Position numbers and translations under genes: made by a program. The notes under the pieces were generated by a model. That model had not been told where the DNA came from, did no database searches, and saw only the letters and a list, made by a program, of their open reading frames with translations. A DNA stretch of 17,153 bases from an uncultured Fimbriimonadales bacterium (GTDB taxonomy: Bacteria > Armatimonadota > Fimbriimonadia > Fimbriimonadales > GBS-DC): the NCBI GenBank assembly GCA_937934465.1, contig CALGZO010000086.1:1-17153 (forward strand). Reading direction: 5' to 3'. Shown one piece after another: positions 1-7,294 of the stretch; position 1 is the first letter of the stretch; each line of letters opens with the position of its first letter.

Positions 1-167
1 ACGATTTTGAGGTCGCTGAAGCATATCCCGACGGCGTCGATGCGCATCAGTAGCTCGTTCGGCGCGGGCTGGGGCGTGGGCAGGCGTTCGGGCTTGCCGT
101 CGCGCCCCAGATTCTCCAACCCTGCACCGTATAGGTTCCAGCGCAGGTGGCGGCTGGGGATATTCAT
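1..167 (-). CDS. Zinc-dependent alcohol dehydrogenase-like protein, N-terminal fragment
   Basis: Only the first 55 residues are in the window; the gene runs off the left edge. The visible protein starts MNIPSRHLRWNLYGAG and reaches DAVGICFSDLKI, which matches the GroES-like N-terminal domain of medium-chain zinc dehydrogenases (sorbitol, threonine or alcohol dehydrogenase type). In that family the Cys of the GIC-x-SD motif (C49 here) is a catalytic-zinc ligand. The ATG overlaps the htrA stop by one base (TGATG), so the gene is probably translated by coupling from htrA in the same operon. The substrate cannot be told from this fragment. Confidence 0.75.
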   Translation of the reverse strand, partial: MNIPSRHLRWNLYGAGLENLGRDGKPERLPTPQPAPNELLMRIDAVGICFSDLKI

Positions 168-1327
168 CACAAATCTTCGGGCTTCACGCCCAGCGTCACG
201 GTAATATCGCGCGTCTGACCGTCGCGCCAGATGCGTAGCGTAATCTGCTGACCGGGCTTCGCGCGGAGCATAAAGTTCTGCATCTCTTCGATGGAGCGCA
301 GCGGACGCCCGTTGAGCTGCAGGATGACATCGCCTGGCTGGATGCCTGCCGAGCGGGCAGGCGAGTTGGCGACGACGCCGTCGATGAACATACCGTTGGC
401 AGGGAATCGCACATCTGGCAGCCGTTCCTGCAAGAAGCGACGAATCTGCGGGTCGCTGATGTCGGCGTAGCTGATGCCCAGCCACGCTTGCCCCACCGAG
501 CCATGCTCTAAAATTTCCTTGATGACCTGCTTCACGCGGTTGATGGGGATGGCGAAGCCGATGCCCACATTCGCGCCGACGGGCGAGAAGATGGCAGTGT
601 TGATGCCAATCAGCCTGCCGCGCGAGTCGGCAAGCGCGCCGCCGGAGTTGCCCTGATTGATGGCGGCGTCGGTCTGAATGAACCCGCTGGGCGCGCCTGC
701 GCCCTCCAACGAGCGGTTCAACGCGCTCACGATGCCCGCCGTCACGGTCGTGCCCAACCCGAACGGGTTGCCGACGGCGACCACCCAGTCGCCCACCTGC
801 AGTTTATCGGAGTCGCCCAGCTGCGCCACAGGCAGGTTCTTGCCGTTGATTTTGAGCAAGGCGATATCGTTCTGCGCGTCGGTTCCCAGCACGGTGGCTC
901 GGAATCGGCGTCCGTCTTGGAGGGTCACGAAGATGTCGCGCGCCAGTTGCCGCTGGATACGCACCACATGGTTGTTGGTGACCACATAGCCGTCGGCGCT
1001 GATAATCACGCCGGAGCCGCGTCCGCCCACCTCGCGCCAGCCGCCCCACACGCGCACCTCGCCAGTGGTGTCCACATTCACCACTGCGGGCGAGATACGC
1101 TGGGAAGCCGTGCGTAGCATCGTCTCGAAGCTGGTAGGTGCAGGTTCATTCGTGGTAGGGCGTTGCTCCAGCAGGCGTGTCAGCGCCGTGCGGCTTGCCT
1201 CCGTGTCGCCCGTCGGCGCCGCCGTCTGCATCAGCCCCCCACGATCTGGATAATAGGTGTTCAGCACATACGCGCCTGTGGCGAAGCCCAGCGCGAACAG
1301 TACCACAAAGCCCAGAACCTTTCTCAT
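167..1327 (-). CDS. htrA: HtrA/DegP-family serine protease with one PDZ domain
   Basis: This is a 386-aa envelope protease of the trypsin-like S1C family, which degrades or refolds damaged extracytoplasmic proteins. Residues 5-24 form a hydrophobic signal anchor without an obvious lipobox, followed by a linker to about 65. The catalytic triad is visible as H120 (TNNHV), D154 (QNDIALL) and S228 (QGNSGG). One PDZ domain lies at about 313-380 (GVVANSPARSAGIQPGDVIL). A single PDZ is the DegS/HtrA layout rather than the two-PDZ DegP layout. The ATG is preceded by GGAGGG at a 6-base spacing, which fixes the start. The stop overlaps the start of the dehydrogenase-like gene downstream. The MATE gene lies 66 bases upstream on the same strand, but htrA has its own -10 box. 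Confidence 0.95.
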   Translation of the reverse strand: MRKVLGFVVLFALGFATGAYVLNTYYPDRGGLMQTAAPTGDTEASRTALTRLLEQRPTTNEPAPTSFETMLRTASQRISPAVVNVDTTGEVRVWGGWREVGGRGSGVIISADGYVVTNNHVVRIQRQLARDIFVTLQDGRRFRATVLGTDAQNDIALLKINGKNLPVAQLGDSDKLQVGDWVVAVGNPFGLGTTVTAGIVSALNRSLEGAGAPSGFIQTDAAINQGNSGGALADSRGRLIGINTAIFSPVGANVGIGFAIPINRVKQVIKEILEHGSVGQAWLGISYADISDPQIRRFLQERLPDVRFPANGMFIDGVVANSPARSAGIQPGDVILQLNGRPLRSIEEMQNFMLRAKPGQQITLRIWRDGQTRDITVTLGVKPEDL

Positions 1328-1333
1328 AGGCGT

Positions 1334-1349
1334 CCCTCCATAGAGTGTA
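1334..1349 (-). promoter_or_regulatory. Promoter -10 (TACACT) and Shine-Dalgarno of htrA
   Basis: On the minus strand GGGTACACT (hexamer at 1344-1349) is followed within a few bases by GGAGGG (1334-1339) and the htrA ATG at 1327. A start of transcription 6-7 bases after the hexamer would leave a leader of only about 10 bases. The same GGGTACACT string precedes the SRP RNA gene in this window, which supports it as a real housekeeping -10. No good -35 hexamer is visible. Confidence 0.5.
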
Positions 1350-1393
1350 CCCGAATTTTAGACGAGCGGAGGCGAGCGCAGTTGCCCAAGCGT

Positions 1394-2767
1394 CTACACC
1401 TTCGCCTTCTTCCAGCCGCCGTGCTTGAACAGCGCCATCATCAGCAGTCCGCTGAAACCTGAACTGATTGCCATCGCCCACCACGCGCCATAAGCGTCCC
1501 AGCCTAAGCCGAGCGCTAATAGGTACGCCAACGGCACGCGCACCACCCACTGCGTCAAGAAGGTCGCCAGCATCGCCTTCATCGAGTCGCCTGCGCCCTG
1601 CAACGCGCCCGCCAGCGTCATGCCGAACGCCAGCAGCGGCTCGGTTAGCGCGTTGATTCGCAAATACGCGACCGCCAACGCCTTCACTTGCGGGTCGCTG
1701 GTGAACAGCCCTGCGAACTGCTCGGCAAACACGAAGAACACAACCGCCATCGTGGTCATCACTGCGCACGATTGCCACGCGGCGGTCCATCCGAACCGCT
1801 CGGCGAGCCGTTCGTTCTTCGCACCCAACGCCTGCCCTACCAACGCCGACGCCGCAATCGCGAACGCAAAGCCGGGCATAAACGCAATCGACTCGGCGGT
1901 CAGTCCAATCGGCAGCGCGGCGACTGCCGCTGTGCCTGCCGCCGTCGCCGCCAGTATCCCTGTGAACATCACGGAGCTGGTGGTGTAGATAAAGGTTCGC
2001 GCGGAGGCGGGCAGTCCGATGCGTAGGATACGGCGTTGCCACTCCAGTATCGGCAGCGCAGGCAGGGCTAACTCGCGGCGCGGGCTGAACCACTGCTGCA
2101 GCCAGAGCATGCCTGCCCCCGCCCACAGCGAGAGCGCCATCGCGATTCCCGCGCCTTGAATCCCCAGCTGTGGCAAGCCGAACTTGCCGAAAATCAGCAA
2201 GTAATCGCCCACGATATGCACCCCAGTCGCGACGATACTGGCGTACATCGGCGAGCGCGTGTCGCCCAAGCCGCGAAAAGTGCCGCTCAGCCCCATCATG
2301 ATGAAGCTTGCAGGCGCGCCCAGTAACGCCCATCCCAGAAACCGACGCGCCTGCGCGTCCGCGCCCGCCTCCAAGCCGTACCAGCGAATGACCTGCGGCA
2401 GCAACAGATAGCCCAGCGTCGTGAACGCCGCCCCCAGCAGCACTGCCAACCCCAACGCCTGACGCGCCGCGTCGCGCAGGTTCTGCTGGTCGTTCGCGCC
2501 TGCCATCCGCGCCACAATCGCCGTCGCGCCTGTGGAGACCGCCATCGCCAACGCCATCGTCAGAAACAGCAGCTGACTGCCCACGCCCACCGCCGCCAGC
2601 GACTCCGCGCCCAGACGCCCCACAAATATCCGATCCAGAAAACTATTCGCCGATTGCACTACCGAAGCCGCCATCGTCGGCAACGCCAGTCGCCAGACAG
2701 TACGCGCCGCTTGGTCTTCGGAGAGCAAACGCGCCTCCGAAACGCCCGAATAACGCATGGTTTTCAT
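1394..2767 (-). CDS. MATE-family multidrug/cation antiporter
   Basis: This is a polytopic exporter of the multi-antimicrobial extrusion family (NorM/DinF/YeeO branch), which exports cationic or toxic organics in exchange for Na+ or H+. From the ATG at 2767 it has 457 residues, normal for the family's 12 helices. The N-terminal half shows the family signature: a first helix ALPTMAASVVQSANSFLDRIFVGRLG, then LAAVGVGSQLLFLTMALAMAVSTGATAIVARMAGA. The second half repeats the pattern (GLPASARTFIYTTSSVMFTGILA; LAFGMTLAGALQGAGDSM). The frame stays open to a GTG at 2812, but the ATG at 2767 lies well downstream of a TATAAT and gives a typical N-terminus. No strong Shine-Dalgarno is seen, and another ATG follows at 2758. 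Divergent from the DUF3054 gene. The substrate is unknown. Confidence 0.9.
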   Translation of the reverse strand: MKTMRYSGVSEARLLSEDQAARTVWRLALPTMAASVVQSANSFLDRIFVGRLGAESLAAVGVGSQLLFLTMALAMAVSTGATAIVARMAGANDQQNLRDAARQALGLAVLLGAAFTTLGYLLLPQVIRWYGLEAGADAQARRFLGWALLGAPASFIMMGLSGTFRGLGDTRSPMYASIVATGVHIVGDYLLIFGKFGLPQLGIQGAGIAMALSLWAGAGMLWLQQWFSPRRELALPALPILEWQRRILRIGLPASARTFIYTTSSVMFTGILAATAAGTAAVAALPIGLTAESIAFMPGFAFAIAASALVGQALGAKNERLAERFGWTAAWQSCAVMTTMAVVFFVFAEQFAGLFTSDPQVKALAVAYLRINALTEPLLAFGMTLAGALQGAGDSMKAMLATFLTQWVVRVPLAYLLALGLGWDAYGAWWAMAISSGFSGLLMMALFKHGGWKKAKV

Positions 2768-2825
2768 AACGGTTGAACGATTGACCCTATGCGCAGGCGC
2801 AAGCGCGCCCACGCCATACAGCCCG

Positions 2826-2831
2826 ATTATA
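2826..2831 (-). promoter_or_regulatory. Consensus -10 box (TATAAT) for the MATE gene
   Basis: A perfect TATAAT on the minus strand lies about 60 bases upstream of the MATE ATG at 2767. It sits in the 91-bp divergent gap with the DUF3054 gene. The -35 region at 16-18 bases spacing is not recognisable. Predicted transcription start is near 2819. Confidence 0.5.
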
Positions 2832-2846
2832 CCTGCTCGAATCGGG

Positions 2847-2852
2847 TATGCT
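2847..2852 (+). promoter_or_regulatory. Putative -10 box (TATGCT) giving a leaderless DUF3054-mltG mRNA
   Basis: TATGCT ends six bases before the ATG at 2859, so transcription starting at the normal distance would begin on or next to the A of the start codon. No Shine-Dalgarno precedes this ATG, which agrees with leaderless initiation. The -35 region is not recognisable, so this is a moderate inference. Confidence 0.35.
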
Positions 2853-2858
2853 TATGCC

Positions 2859-3230
2859 ATGCGCTGGGGTTGGATGCTGTTCGACGCGGCGGCGTTGACG
2901 CTCTTCGTGCTGACCGGCTTGCGCAGCCACGGCACTTTGGACGAGTTCGGGCTGCAACGCAGTCTGCCGCCGTTCCTGATAGGCTGGTTCGGGGTTGCTT
3001 GGCTGGTCGGCGTCTATCGTGCGCAGCCGCCGAGATGGGCGTTGCCCGTTGCGTGGGTATTGGGCGTGACGCTGAGCATCATGTTGCGCAATCAGTTTCT
3101 GGGGCGAGGGCTGTTCGGGGCGATTGCGCCTGTCTTCTGGGTGATTTCACTGACGGGCGTCGCGCTGTTCACAGGGTTGCCGCGCCTGATTGCCGCGCGA
3201 ATCGCACGGCGGCGCGTGGCGACTGGGTGA
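2859..3230 (+). CDS. DUF3054-family membrane protein
   Basis: A 123-aa protein with about four hydrophobic segments: MLFDAAALTLFVLTGL, FLIGWFGVAWLVGVY, ALPVAWVLGVTLSIML and FWVISLTGVALFTGL. It ends in a basic tail (RLIAARIARRR). The early FDAAALTLFVLTGLRSHG region matches the start of DUF3054 proteins, in which a G-x-x-SH motif follows the first helix. The biochemical role of the family is not established. The longer open frame beginning at 2757 is mostly intergenic; the ATG at 2859 directly precedes the first helix. The stop is 12 bases before mltG, so the two are probably co-transcribed. Confidence 0.75.
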   Translation: MRWGWMLFDAAALTLFVLTGLRSHGTLDEFGLQRSLPPFLIGWFGVAWLVGVYRAQPPRWALPVAWVLGVTLSIMLRNQFLGRGLFGAIAPVFWVISLTGVALFTGLPRLIAARIARRRVATG

Positions 3231-3242
3231 AGCCTCGGCACG

Positions 3243-4250
3243 ATGCGCAAAATTCTTCTGCTAACGCTAATCGCTCTACTCATCGCGCTGTTCGCGGCTG
3301 GGGGCTACTGGTGGCGTCAGCAGACGCGCCCAGTTAGCACGACTTTCCAGCCGCAGCTGGTGCGCCTGCGCGAGCCGATGGACGCCGATGCGATTGCCCA
3401 ACGCCTCTACCAACGCAAACTGGTGCGCAACCCGCGCCTGCTCGCATGGCAACTCAAGCGCAAAGGCAAATCGCAAATCGCCGCAGGCGACTACGAGTTC
3501 AGCCCCAGCCAGAACCTGTTCGAGATTGCCGACATCCTCATCCACGAGCAGTTCACGCGCAACTGGGTCACCATCCCCGAAGGCTGGACGATGGCGCGCA
3601 TCGCCGAACGCCTCCACGAGCGCGGCGTCGCCGATAAGCAAGAGTTCCTGCAGCTCTGTCAGCAGCCGCAACGGTTCCAAGATATCGGCATGCCCTTGCC
3701 AGAAAACCTACATCTTGAGGGCTACCTGTTCCCCAGCACCTATCGCCTGCCGCCCGGCACTGGCGCAGAGCAAGCAATCCGCACGATGCTCCTAACCACG
3801 CGCCAACAGGTCTATCAACGCTACAAAGACGCCATGAAGCAGCGCGGGCTGAGCCTGCACGAACTGCTCACAATAGCCTCGATGATCGAGAAAGAAGTGC
3901 TGCACGACGACGAACGCCCCCGCGTGGCTTCGGTCATCTACAATCGCTTGAAGATTAACATGCCCCTCCAAATCGATGCGACGGTGCTGTACGGCATGGG
4001 CTATTGGAAGGAGCGCGTGCTGTATAAAGATTTGCGCCACCCCTCGCCTTACAACACCTATCTCAATCGGGGGTTGCCGCCCGGACCGATTGCCAATCCG
4101 GGCTTAGCCAGCATTCGCGCTGCGCTCGCCCCTGAACCGACCGACTACCTGTTTTATGTGGCGCAGGCGGACGGCTACCACCGCTTCTCGCGCACCTATG
4201 AAGAGCATCTGCGCGCCATCGAAGAGATTCGGCGTCAGCAGACCCCGTAG
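3243..4250 (+). CDS. mltG: Endolytic murein transglycosylase MltG (YceG-like)
   Basis: This 335-aa enzyme cleaves nascent peptidoglycan strands at the membrane and is thought to set glycan chain termination. Residues 4-24 are a single membrane anchor (ILLLTLIALLIALFAAGGYWW), followed by a LysM-like N-terminal portion to about 110. The YceG catalytic domain follows, with IASMIEKEV at 211-219. The Glu pair E216/E218 contains the catalytic acid, most likely the first. Further signatures are VIYNRL (231-236), PLQIDATVLYGMG (241-253), SPYNTYLNRGLPPGPIANPG (268-287) and a closing GYHRFSRTYEEH. Length and motif order are typical. The adjacent DUF3054 gene is not a known partner. Confidence 0.95.
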   Translation: MRKILLLTLIALLIALFAAGGYWWRQQTRPVSTTFQPQLVRLREPMDADAIAQRLYQRKLVRNPRLLAWQLKRKGKSQIAAGDYEFSPSQNLFEIADILIHEQFTRNWVTIPEGWTMARIAERLHERGVADKQEFLQLCQQPQRFQDIGMPLPENLHLEGYLFPSTYRLPPGTGAEQAIRTMLLTTRQQVYQRYKDAMKQRGLSLHELLTIASMIEKEVLHDDERPRVASVIYNRLKINMPLQIDATVLYGMGYWKERVLYKDLRHPSPYNTYLNRGLPPGPIANPGLASIRAALAPEPTDYLFYVAQADGYHRFSRTYEEHLRAIEEIRRQQTP

Positions 4251-4283
4251 CGGCGTCAGCCGCACAGAGGATTTTACGCAACG

Positions 4284-4309
4284 GCAGGAATCTCAAGCCT
4301 CCGCACGAA
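4284..4309 (+). promoter_or_regulatory. GCAGGA-N16-CGAA element, copy 1
   Basis: GCAGGA at 4284-4289 and CGAA at 4306-4309 are separated by exactly 16 bases, 22 bases before the isomerase ATG. The spacing fits the -35/-10 of an alternative sigma factor. Overlapping it are two possible RNA folds: 8-bp arms 4263-4270 with 4312-4319, and CCTCC at 4298-4302 facing the Shine-Dalgarno GGAGG at 4319-4323. Either could matter for read-through mRNA coming from mltG. Three other copies of the element occur in the window. Confidence 0.55.
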
Positions 4310-4331
4310 CCCCTCTGTGGAGGTTTGAACG

Positions 4332-5087
4332 ATGGCTATCAAGGTAGGAGTTCAGCTTTATTCGGTGCGTGAGGATTGCAAGCGCGACTTGCCCCATACG
4401 CTGGCGGAAATCGCCAAAATCGGCTACGCCGGCGTGGAGTTCGCGGGCTACTACGACTACGACGCAGCGACCCTGCGCAAAATGCTCGACGAGAACGGCT
4501 TGGAGTGCTGCGGCACACATATCGGGTTGGACGCGCTGCTGGGCGACAACCTGCCGCGCACGCTGGAGTTCCACGCGACTCTGCAGTGTCCCTATCTGAT
4601 TGTGCCCGGCTTGCCTGCTGAGCGCACGGCGTCGCGCGAGGCATGGCTGGAGACCGCACGCCTGTTCAACGAGATTGCCGAGCAGCTCAAACCGCACGGC
4701 TTCCGTACAGGCTATCACAACCACTGGATCGAGTTCCAGCCGTACGAGGACGGCGAGTTGCCGTGGGATGTGTTTTTCGGCAACACGACGCCCGATGTGA
4801 TTATGCAAATCGACACGGGCAACGCGCTACATGGCGGGGCGCACGCGGCGCCGTTCGTGCGCAAGTACGCGGGACGCGCCGTCACGGTACACTGCAAAGA
4901 GTTCTCCAGCACGAACAGCAGCGCCATCATCGGCGAAGGCGAAGTGCACTGGAGCGACTTTTTCGAGGCGTGCGAAACGGTCGGCGGCACGCAGTGGTAC
5001 ATCGTGGAACAAGAGACCTACGCGCACACGCCTCTTGAAACCATCCGCCTCTGCTTCGAGGCGATGCGGAGCATGGGTAAGGTGTAA
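4332..5087 (+). CDS. Sugar-phosphate isomerase/epimerase (xylose-isomerase-like TIM barrel)
   Basis: A 251-aa cytoplasmic TIM-barrel protein of the AP-endonuclease 2/xylose isomerase-like family. Members isomerise or epimerise sugars, inositols or hydroxypyruvate, usually with one divalent metal. Visible elements are the opening strand VGVQLYSVREDC (5-16), GYAGVEFAGYY, GTHIGLDAL, GYHNHWIEFQ (127-136), QIDTGNALHGG (159-169), VHCKEF (186-191), GEGEVHW (201-207) and IVEQE (224-228). Likely metal and acid-base residues are E134 or the HNH histidines, D161, H187 and E226. HCKEF replaces the more common HLKD. GGAGG lies 8 bases before the ATG. It faces trpD convergently across 19 bases and carries the GCAGGA-N16-CGAA element upstream. 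The substrate is not predictable. Confidence 0.88.
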   Translation: MAIKVGVQLYSVREDCKRDLPHTLAEIAKIGYAGVEFAGYYDYDAATLRKMLDENGLECCGTHIGLDALLGDNLPRTLEFHATLQCPYLIVPGLPAERTASREAWLETARLFNEIAEQLKPHGFRTGYHNHWIEFQPYEDGELPWDVFFGNTTPDVIMQIDTGNALHGGAHAAPFVRKYAGRAVTVHCKEFSSTNSSAIIGEGEVHWSDFFEACETVGGTQWYIVEQETYAHTPLETIRLCFEAMRSMGKV

Positions 5088-5106
5088 TCTGCGTCGGCGC
5101 GGCTCG

Positions 5107-6141
5107 CTACGCAGGCGCGGCGCAACTCTGGGTAAATGCGATAAAATCTTGCAGCGTCTCTTCGGCGCGCCCCGACACGATGGCGCGTTGGGCGACAAAG
5201 ACGCCGTCGCGAATGTCGTCCACGCGCCCTGCGAGCCACAACGCCACGCCTGCGTTGGGCAGGATTGCCTGCATGCGCGATTCGTCGTCGCCCGTTATCG
5301 CCGCGCGGAGAATCTGCGCGTTCTCCTGCGGCGTCGCGCCGGGCGTCAACGCCGACTCAGGAACCGCCTGCAGCCCCAAATCGCTCGGCGTGAACTCGAA
5401 AGTCTCGATAGAGCCGTCGGACTTGAGATGCGCCGCAACTGTGACGCCTATCGGCGAGACCTCGTCGAGCCCGTCCATCCCATGCACCACCAACGCGCGT
5501 TGTGTGCCCAGCTGCGCCAGCGTTTCGGCTATGAGCGTGAGCCATTCCCAGCTGAACACACCCAGCAGCTGCTTGGGGGCGTTGGCAGGGTTGGTCAGCG
5601 GTCCGAGCAAGTTGAACACGGTGCGCACGCCGAGCTCGCGCCGCACAGGGGCGACATGGCGCATCGCAGGGTGATGCATCGGCGCGAACATGAACCCCAC
5701 GCCCACCTGCTCGATGCCCTGTGCAATCTGCTCGGGAGTTAGGTTCAGGTTCACGCCCAGCGCTTCCAGCACATCCGCGCTGCCACAGCGACTGCTCACA
5801 GCGCGATTGCCGTGCTTGGCGATGGGTACGCCTGCCGCCGCCACGACAAACGCCGTCGCTGTGGAGAGGTTCCAAGTCTTCAGCGTGTCGCCGCCCGTGC
5901 CGCAGGTGTCCAGCAGGTCGGGGTTGCTAATCGGCACTTTGACTGAGTGCTTACGCATCGCCCGCGCGAAGCCGATGAGCTCGTGGAGCGTCTCGCCGCG
6001 CGTGCGCATCGTCATCAGCACGCCTGCTATCTGCACAGGCGTCAGCGCGCCTTGCATCATCGCGTCCATTAGCTGCTCCGCTTGCGCGGAGTCCAAATCT
6101 TCCCCTTCCAACACGCGCCGTACCAGCAATCCGAGTTCCAT
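5107..6141 (-). CDS. trpD: Anthranilate phosphoribosyltransferase
   Basis: This 344-aa enzyme transfers the phosphoribosyl group of PRPP to anthranilate, the second step of tryptophan synthesis. Signatures are GTGGD (81-85) and NLST (91-94) for PRPP binding, KHGNRAVSSRCGSADVLEALG (109-129), HHPAMRHVAPVRRELGVRT for anthranilate binding, NLLGPLTNPA, and VHGMDGLDE (219-227), where D226 and E227 bind magnesium. It is full length. No other trp gene is in the window, so it is an orphan relative to the usual trp operon. The ATG has no Shine-Dalgarno and follows a TATAGT hexamer by eight bases, suggesting a leaderless mRNA. Confidence 0.95.
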   Translation of the reverse strand: MELGLLVRRVLEGEDLDSAQAEQLMDAMMQGALTPVQIAGVLMTMRTRGETLHELIGFARAMRKHSVKVPISNPDLLDTCGTGGDTLKTWNLSTATAFVVAAAGVPIAKHGNRAVSSRCGSADVLEALGVNLNLTPEQIAQGIEQVGVGFMFAPMHHPAMRHVAPVRRELGVRTVFNLLGPLTNPANAPKQLLGVFSWEWLTLIAETLAQLGTQRALVVHGMDGLDEVSPIGVTVAAHLKSDGSIETFEFTPSDLGLQAVPESALTPGATPQENAQILRAAITGDDESRMQAILPNAGVALWLAGRVDDIRDGVFVAQRAIVSGRAEETLQDFIAFTQSCAAPA

Positions 6142-6149
6142 AACTGTAA

Positions 6150-6155
6150 ACTATA
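6150..6155 (-). promoter_or_regulatory. Putative -10 box (TATAGT) for leaderless trpD
   Basis: TATAGT on the minus strand ends eight bases before the trpD ATG at 6141. The predicted transcription start falls within one or two bases of the start codon. No ribosome binding site is present. No -35 hexamer is evident. Confidence 0.45.
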
Positions 6156-6219
6156 CCCGCATAATCGCATCGAGGCTCGGCTCCTGAGAACTTAACCCCG
6201 TGAAGCGACACAATCGGTA

Positions 6220-6245
6220 GCAGGAACTTTATCGGCTCTAACGAA
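6220..6245 (+). promoter_or_regulatory. GCAGGA-N16-CGAA element, copy 2
   Basis: GCAGGA (6220-6225) and CGAA (6242-6245) are exactly 16 bases apart in the 140-bp gap between trpD and the first Gfo/Idh gene. They are oriented toward the latter and lie 36 bases before its ATG. Between CGAA and the Shine-Dalgarno lies a small hairpin, TTGCGC-AGG-GCGCAA (6248-6262). As in copies 3 and 4, GTA precedes GCAGGA closely (GTAGCAGGA). Confidence 0.55.
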
Positions 6246-6281
6246 CCTTGCGCAGGGCGCAACGCCCCCTGGAGGTTGAAC

Positions 6282-7277
6282 ATGAACAAGATACGCTTAG
6301 GGCTGATTGGCAGCGGCGGTATGGCGCGCCATCATATTAATGTGCTGCAAGGCGTGAGCGAAGCGGAACTGGCGGCTGTCACGGAGCCAAGTCAAGACCA
6401 ACGCCACGCGACGCTGGAACGCTTCCCCCACCTGCACGGCGCGCCGTTCTTCGACGACTATCGCCAAATGCTGGAACAAGTGGAGCTGGACGGCGTGATT
6501 ATCGTGACCCCCCACACGCTCCACTTCGAGCAGGCGATGGCGGCGCTGGATAAAGGACTGCATGTGATGATCGAGAAGCCGATGGTCTGCACTGTCGAAC
6601 ACGCGCAGATACTGGTGCGGCGTATTCGTGAGACGGGCAAAGTGGGGCTGATTGCCTACCAGAGGCACTACATCCCCGTCTATCGCTATGTGTATGAGGG
6701 GATTCGGCGCGGCGAGATTGGCGAGCCGCACTTCGTGCAAGCCATCAACCTGCAAAACTGGATGCACGCCACCGCCAACACTTGGCGTCAAGACCCTGCG
6801 CTGTCGGGCGGCGGACAAATCAACGACACAGGCTCGCACTTGGTGGATTTCCTGATGTGGATTATCGACGCGCCCGCCGTCAAAGTGAGCGCGTATATGC
6901 AATATTTTGACCGCAAGGTGGATATCAACTCCGCGTTGGCGTTCGAGTACGCCAACGGCACGATTGGCAACCTCTCGATTATCGGTAGCACCACCGTCGG
7001 CTGGCACGAGGAGATTACCGTCGTGGGCAGCGAGGCGAGCTACCTGATTCGGCACGACCAGCTGGAGATATGCGACGCGCGCGGCAACCGCTACAAGCAG
7101 GAGCATCTGCCGCCCGGCTCGCAGCCCGTGATTAACTTCGTGAACGCGATACTGGGACGCGAGGAGGTGCAGTCCAAGCCAGAGAACGCGCTGCGCATCA
7201 CGGCGTTCACGGAGGCGGCGTGGCAGTCGGCGGCGGAGGGGGGCGTTCCCAAGCCCATCGCGCAACTCCAAGAATAG
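6282..7277 (+). CDS. Gfo/Idh/MocA-family NAD(P)-dependent oxidoreductase (first copy)
   Basis: A 331-aa dehydrogenase of the glucose-fructose oxidoreductase/inositol dehydrogenase family, which oxidises or reduces sugars, inositols and related compounds. The Rossmann motif is GLIGSGGMARHH (7-18), VTPHTLHFEQA is a nucleotide-side loop, and EKP (98-100) carries the conserved catalytic lysine K99. GGGQINDTGSHLVD (176-189) carries the usual catalytic pair equivalents D182 and H186. The ATG at 6282 is 6 bases after GGAGG (6271-6275); an in-frame TTG at 6276 lies inside the spacer and is rejected. It has its own GCAGGA-N16-CGAA element. The SRP RNA gene starts 17 bases after the stop. The substrate is unknown. 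Confidence 0.9.
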   Translation: MNKIRLGLIGSGGMARHHINVLQGVSEAELAAVTEPSQDQRHATLERFPHLHGAPFFDDYRQMLEQVELDGVIIVTPHTLHFEQAMAALDKGLHVMIEKPMVCTVEHAQILVRRIRETGKVGLIAYQRHYIPVYRYVYEGIRRGEIGEPHFVQAINLQNWMHATANTWRQDPALSGGGQINDTGSHLVDFLMWIIDAPAVKVSAYMQYFDRKVDINSALAFEYANGTIGNLSIIGSTTVGWHEEITVVGSEASYLIRHDQLEICDARGNRYKQEHLPPGSQPVINFVNAILGREEVQSKPENALRITAFTEAAWQSAAEGGVPKPIAQLQE

Positions 7278-7283
7278 ATAGGG

Positions 7284-7289
7284 TACACT
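7284..7289 (+). promoter_or_regulatory. -10 box (TACACT) of the SRP RNA gene
   Basis: GGGTACACT, identical to the string upstream of htrA, is centred just after the Gfo/Idh stop. The hexamer ends five bases before G7295, the first base of the predicted SRP RNA closing helix, which is the expected distance to +1. No clear -35 is seen; it would fall in the end of the Gfo/Idh coding region. Confidence 0.5.
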
Positions 7290-7294
7290 TTACC

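Noticed and set aside
1146..2333. 395-aa minus-strand frame overlapping htrA and the MATE gene
   Set aside because: Composition is Arg/Gly/Ala/Val-rich with no family pattern; it is a frame shadow of two clear genes.
2768..2812. GTG start extending the MATE protein by 15 residues
   Set aside because: It has no Shine-Dalgarno and lies only 13 bases after the -10 box, while the ATG at 2767 gives a normal family N-terminus.
5089..5114. CTGCGT/ACGCAG inverted repeat between the convergent isomerase and trpD genes as a terminator
   Set aside because: Only six pairs with a 14-base loop and no T-tract, partly inside the trpD coding end; too weak to call.
6248..6262. TTGCGC-AGG-GCGCAA hairpin as a riboswitch or operator
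   Set aside because: A single 6-bp stem with no conserved aptamer features and no second copy; noted only as part of the leader.
6297..7271. 324-aa open frame antisense to the first Gfo/Idh gene
   Set aside because: It lies entirely within a well-supported dehydrogenase with intact motifs; the antisense protein has no recognisable domain and arises from GC-rich codon bias.
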